From Oscillospiraceae bacterium (GTDB lineage: Bacteria; Bacillota; Clostridia; Oscillospirales; Acutalibacteraceae): a stretch of DNA of 8,376 nt. The stretch spans positions 1 to 8,376 of the forward strand of contig DNIP01000063.1 in the NCBI GenBank assembly GCA_003499325.1, written 5' to 3'. The translations under genes were made by a program, and so were the position numbers. Numbering within the stretch: position 1 is the first letter of the stretch; every line of letters starts with the position of its first letter. The notes below the pieces were generated by a model. It did not search any database and was not told where the DNA came from. It saw only the letters and a list, made by a program, of their open reading frames with translations. This document shows positions 6,537-8,376 of the stretch, one piece after another.

Positions 6537-6764
6537 TTATGCTTTGTTGTGCTTGTCCACCATTTCCTGCAATCTTTTGAGCAGTTCCTCCGTCGGGAGC
6601 CCTGATTTTTCGCTCAGATCGGCGACGTTCGCCTTTTTGATCATCATTTTGCCGATCGGCGTATTCACGATCTTGAAGCGGCTGTCGAGCTTGATCAGCT
6701 CCTCGGGCAGCCACGGATATGCCGCGAGGATCTCGGTCAGCTTTGTTTGTTCGTTATAGTTCAT
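6537..6764 (-). CDS. Small DUF1858-like protein
   Basis: A 75-residue cytosolic helical protein. The pattern LTEILAAYPWLPEELIKLDSRF (9-30), a central PIGKMMIKKANVADLSEKSGL (36-56) and a closing EELLKRLQEMVDKHN fits the DUF1858 domain: a first helix with a YP turn, then 'a.l...aek.gl....ll..L'. Many DUF1858 proteins carry cysteines in the middle loop; this one has none, so it belongs to the cysteine-free form, also found as an N-terminal module in DUF438/ScdA-type proteins. The role is unknown. AAGGAAG (complement 6771-6777) lies 6 nt before the ATG. The gene starts 20 nt after the stop of the PHP phosphatase gene on the same strand, with no terminator between, so the two are probably one transcript. 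Confidence 0.8.
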   Translation of the reverse strand: MNYNEQTKLTEILAAYPWLPEELIKLDSRFKIVNTPIGKMMIKKANVADLSEKSGLPTEELLKRLQEMVDKHNKA

Positions 6765-6784
6765 CTTTCTCTTCCTTTATCTCT

Positions 6785-7573
6785 TTATTTGATGTTACGC
6801 AGGTTGATCTCGTCGATGGTCACGGGCGTGATACCGCGCTTTAGGAGATTTTGCTCACATTCGCGGTAGATGGCGTGGTCAAGCAACAGCTCGGGTGTAT
6901 GCGCGTCATAGCCGATGACCGTCTTGTTGCCGGTCTTTGCGACGATGTCCCAGAAGGTCGGGTTCGGGTAACAGCGCTTGTTGAGATAGCCGAGGATGTT
7001 GTACTCCAGCGGAATGTCTTGCGCCTTGGCAAAGCGGCACAGCTCGGTCATCTGCTCGATATAGAAGGCGGGGTCGCCCTCGTACCATACGGTGTCGGGA
7101 TGCGCCAGATAGGTGAACGCTCCTGTCGATAGACCCTCCTTGACCTGGGCGACATACTGCGAAAGGTATGCTTCTCCTTTGCCCTTGTCGATCGTGGAAT
7201 ACGAGCCTTCGTCGTATTCGTTGCCGACAAAATGCTGACCCATGAGCATATAGTCGAGGTGCAGAGGACGGACAAATTCGATCAGCTTGTCAAAGGTCTC
7301 GGGGTAGTATTCCGTTTCGAAGCCTAAGAGGATGCGGATTTCGGACGCGTATTCCTTTTGCAGGGCGCGGATGCTCTCGGCATATTCCTGCGCCTGCTCG
7401 GGGAACATACGGAAGTGGCTGTAATAGTTATCGACAGGGAAGAACTGCGGACAGTGGTCGGCAAAGCCGAGCGTTTTGAGTCCTGCCTTGATCGCCGCCT
7501 CGACATATTCTCTGTCCTCGCCCGCGGCGTGACGGCACCGTGCGGTGTGCGTATGCAGGTTGTAGTCCGCCAT
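6785..7573 (-). CDS. PHP-domain phosphatase, histidinol-phosphatase (HisJ) type
   Basis: A 262-residue metal-dependent phosphoesterase of the PHP superfamily, closest in layout to HisJ histidinol-phosphatases (about 268 residues in Bacillus subtilis). Metal-ligand motifs appear in order: LHTHTARCRHA (H7, H9, H15), FADH (37-40), GFETEYY (84-90, E86), GQHFVG (112-117, H114), AHPD (157-160) and GYDAHTPELL (221-230, D223, H225). The reaction expected of HisJ is L-histidinol phosphate to L-histidinol, but no his gene is nearby and PHP members also act on other phosphates, so the symbol is withheld. The start at 7573 is fixed by AAAGGGGG (complement 7580-7587) 6 nt upstream and by a promoter lying between it and the longer in-frame ATG at 7675, which falls beside the preceding gene's terminator. 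It is followed by the DUF1858-like gene in an apparent two-gene unit. Confidence 0.88.
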   Translation of the reverse strand: MADYNLHTHTARCRHAAGEDREYVEAAIKAGLKTLGFADHCPQFFPVDNYYSHFRMFPEQAQEYAESIRALQKEYASEIRILLGFETEYYPETFDKLIEFVRPLHLDYMLMGQHFVGNEYDEGSYSTIDKGKGEAYLSQYVAQVKEGLSTGAFTYLAHPDTVWYEGDPAFYIEQMTELCRFAKAQDIPLEYNILGYLNKRCYPNPTFWDIVAKTGNKTVIGYDAHTPELLLDHAIYRECEQNLLKRGITPVTIDEINLRNIK

Positions 7574-7604
7574 TCTGATCCCCCTTTCTTCAAAAGCTGA
7601 CTTC

Positions 7605-7633
7605 ATCATAACAAATACAAGTCGTTTTGTCCA
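7605..7633 (-). promoter_or_regulatory. Promoter for the PHP phosphatase / DUF1858 unit
   Basis: On the minus strand, TGGACA (complement 7628-7633), a 17-nt spacer and TATGAT (complement 7605-7610) with a TGn extension. Transcription would start near 7598, 25 nt before the chosen ATG. A second TTGACA (complement 7640-7645) is just upstream but has no -10 at proper distance. Confidence 0.68.
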
Positions 7634-7643
7634 GAACAATGTC

Positions 7644-7673
7644 AAAAAAAGAGACTCCCTTTTCGGGAGCCTC
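7644..7673 (-). terminator. Rho-independent terminator after the surface-protein gene
   Basis: On the minus strand, a 9-bp stem with one G-T pair (complement 7665-7673 with 7651-7659), a 5-nt loop and a run of seven T (complement 7644-7650). It lies about 30 nt after the stop codon at 7703 and separates this gene from the PHP unit. Confidence 0.92.
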
Positions 7674-7702
7674 ATGAGGATGGAAAATGAAGAAAAAGAG
7701 TA

Positions 7703-8376
7703 TCAGTTGTTAGGTTTTTCGGGAGGTGTGCCGCGATCAGAGCTGCCGGAGCCGCCCTCGCCGGGCTTATCGGGAGGAGTACTGCCGCCGCCGTGACCGC
7801 TGCCGGTCGATACGACCGCGATCGCTTCACCCGTGGACGCCGTGCCTGCGGTATACGCCTTACCGTTCACGTAGAGGGTGTGACCGTTGAGGTCGATGCT
7901 GTCCGCGTCACAGGTCAGTGAGGTGATGTAGCTGTCGGCTGTGAGCGTCCATTTTGCGCCGCCGCTGAGATCGACATAGACCTCGCCCGCCTGACCGGTG
8001 CTGTTGATTGCGCCGTTGAATACGGAGCTGTCGGAGAGATACAGGTTGAGGTGGGATACGTCATCCACCACCATGTCGCCGTTGATGGTCTGCTGCTTGG
8101 CGTTCATGGTGACCTGACCGCCGTTGCTGCCCTCGCTGCCCCAGCCGGCTGCCGCCGCTCTGAGGAACACGCCTTCCGTGTCATTATTAGTGATAGTTGC
8201 ATTACTTAGGCTGATGTCGGTCGCGGTGTTGTTGACGAAGAACACGTCGCCGTTTTGGTTCGTGAGCGTGCCGCCGTTCATGGTAAAGGACGAGGTGCCC
8301 TCCGCCGCGTCGCCGGACATACTCTGATAGATCATGACCGCCTGATAATAAGAGGATTTGTCGCTGTTCTTCTTAT
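7703..8376 (-). CDS. C-terminal part of a secreted beta-strand-repeat surface protein (partial)
   Basis: The frame is open to the right edge, so the N-terminus, with any signal peptide or lipobox, lies outside the window; 223 residues are visible. They form short repeating strand-turn units typical of right-handed beta-helix or adhesin-like proteins: FTMNGGTLTNQNGDVFFVNNTATDISLSNATITNN, then GQVTMNAKQQTINGDMVV, NLYLSDSSVFNGAINST, WTLTADSYITSLTCDADSIDLNGHTLYVNGKAY. The sequence is rich in Asn, Thr, Ser, Gly and Asp, with few Lys. The last 29 or so residues are a Gly/Pro/Ser tail with two similar units (TPPDKPGEGG and TPPEKPNN). No LPXTG motif, hydrophobic tail, dockerin or S-layer domain is seen at the C-terminus, so anchoring must come from the missing N-terminus or it is released. 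It could be a polysaccharide-binding protein or an adhesin; the family is not certain. An internal ATG at 8335 is not the start. Confidence 0.85.
   Translation of the reverse strand, partial: KKNSDKSSYYQAVMIYQSMSGDAAEGTSSFTMNGGTLTNQNGDVFFVNNTATDISLSNATITNNDTEGVFLRAAAAGWGSEGSNGGQVTMNAKQQTINGDMVVDDVSHLNLYLSDSSVFNGAINSTGQAGEVYVDLSGGAKWTLTADSYITSLTCDADSIDLNGHTLYVNGKAYTAGTASTGEAIAVVSTGSGHGGGSTPPDKPGEGGSGSSDRGTPPEKPNN

Noticed and set aside
7640..7645. TTGACA on the minus strand as the -35 box of the PHP gene
   Set aside because: No -10-like hexamer lies 16-18 nt downstream; the TGGACA/TATGAT pair fits better.
7574..7675. N-terminal extension of the PHP phosphatase
   Set aside because: It overlaps the promoter and the previous gene's terminator, and PHP proteins normally begin only a few residues before the first HxH motif, as the ATG at 7573 gives.
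1..8376. Mobile element, CRISPR array, toxin-antitoxin pair, or tRNA/rRNA gene
   Set aside because: I saw no direct-repeat array, no terminal inverted repeats with a transposase, no integrase, and no cloverleaf-type tRNA sequence in the intergenic regions; small genes here do not form a toxin-antitoxin layout.

Overview
The window looks like ordinary chromosomal DNA from a Gram-positive anaerobe of the Clostridia, most likely an Oscillospiraceae/Ruminococcus-like gut bacterium. The reasons are mid-range base composition, strong AGGAGG-type ribosome binding sites, sigma-A-type promoters with 17-18 nt spacers, compact hairpin-plus-T terminators, and family-level resemblance of the proteins to Firmicutes versions. 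The genus assignment is inference. I see no mobile element, phage gene, CRISPR array, rRNA or tRNA, and no gene-free stretch longer than 300 bases.

Layout, left to right: (1) 6-473 (-), a small cytosolic protein of unknown function with a probable PsbP/Mog1-like fold. (2) A divergent promoter region, 474-708. (3) 709-2196 (+), a large membrane protein with an N-terminal extracellular domain, a multi-helix membrane region and a C-terminal YdcF/DUF218 domain, ended by a strong terminator. (4) 2370-3509 (+), an exported, membrane-anchored HAD-superfamily phosphatase. (5) A shared bidirectional terminator, then 3557-5008 (-), a short CstA-family transporter. (6) A second divergent promoter region, 5009-5200, with two near-consensus promoters. 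(7) 5201-5728 and 5741-6484 (+), a nicotinamidase/NAD synthase pair ended by a terminator. (8) 7573-6537 (-), a PHP-family histidinol-phosphatase-like gene followed by a small DUF1858-like gene. (9) 8376-7703 (-), the C-terminal part of a secreted beta-strand-repeat surface protein that runs off the right edge.

The clearest functional unit is the pncA-like/nadE pair: deamidation of nicotinamide to nicotinate, and the final amidation of deamido-NAD to NAD. The two genes share one strong promoter and one terminator. The other genes are mostly single transcription units with their own promoter and terminator, and no common pathway joins them. Three N-termini (genes at 473, 5008 and 7573) are set downstream of the longest possible start. 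In each a good ribosome binding site supports the internal ATG, and in two the promoter lies inside or downstream of the longer reading frame.

I found no convincing undescribed multi-gene system. The items most worth a second look are the composite YdcF membrane protein with its structured leader, the exported HAD phosphatase, and the palindromes placed on the cstA and pncA promoters.
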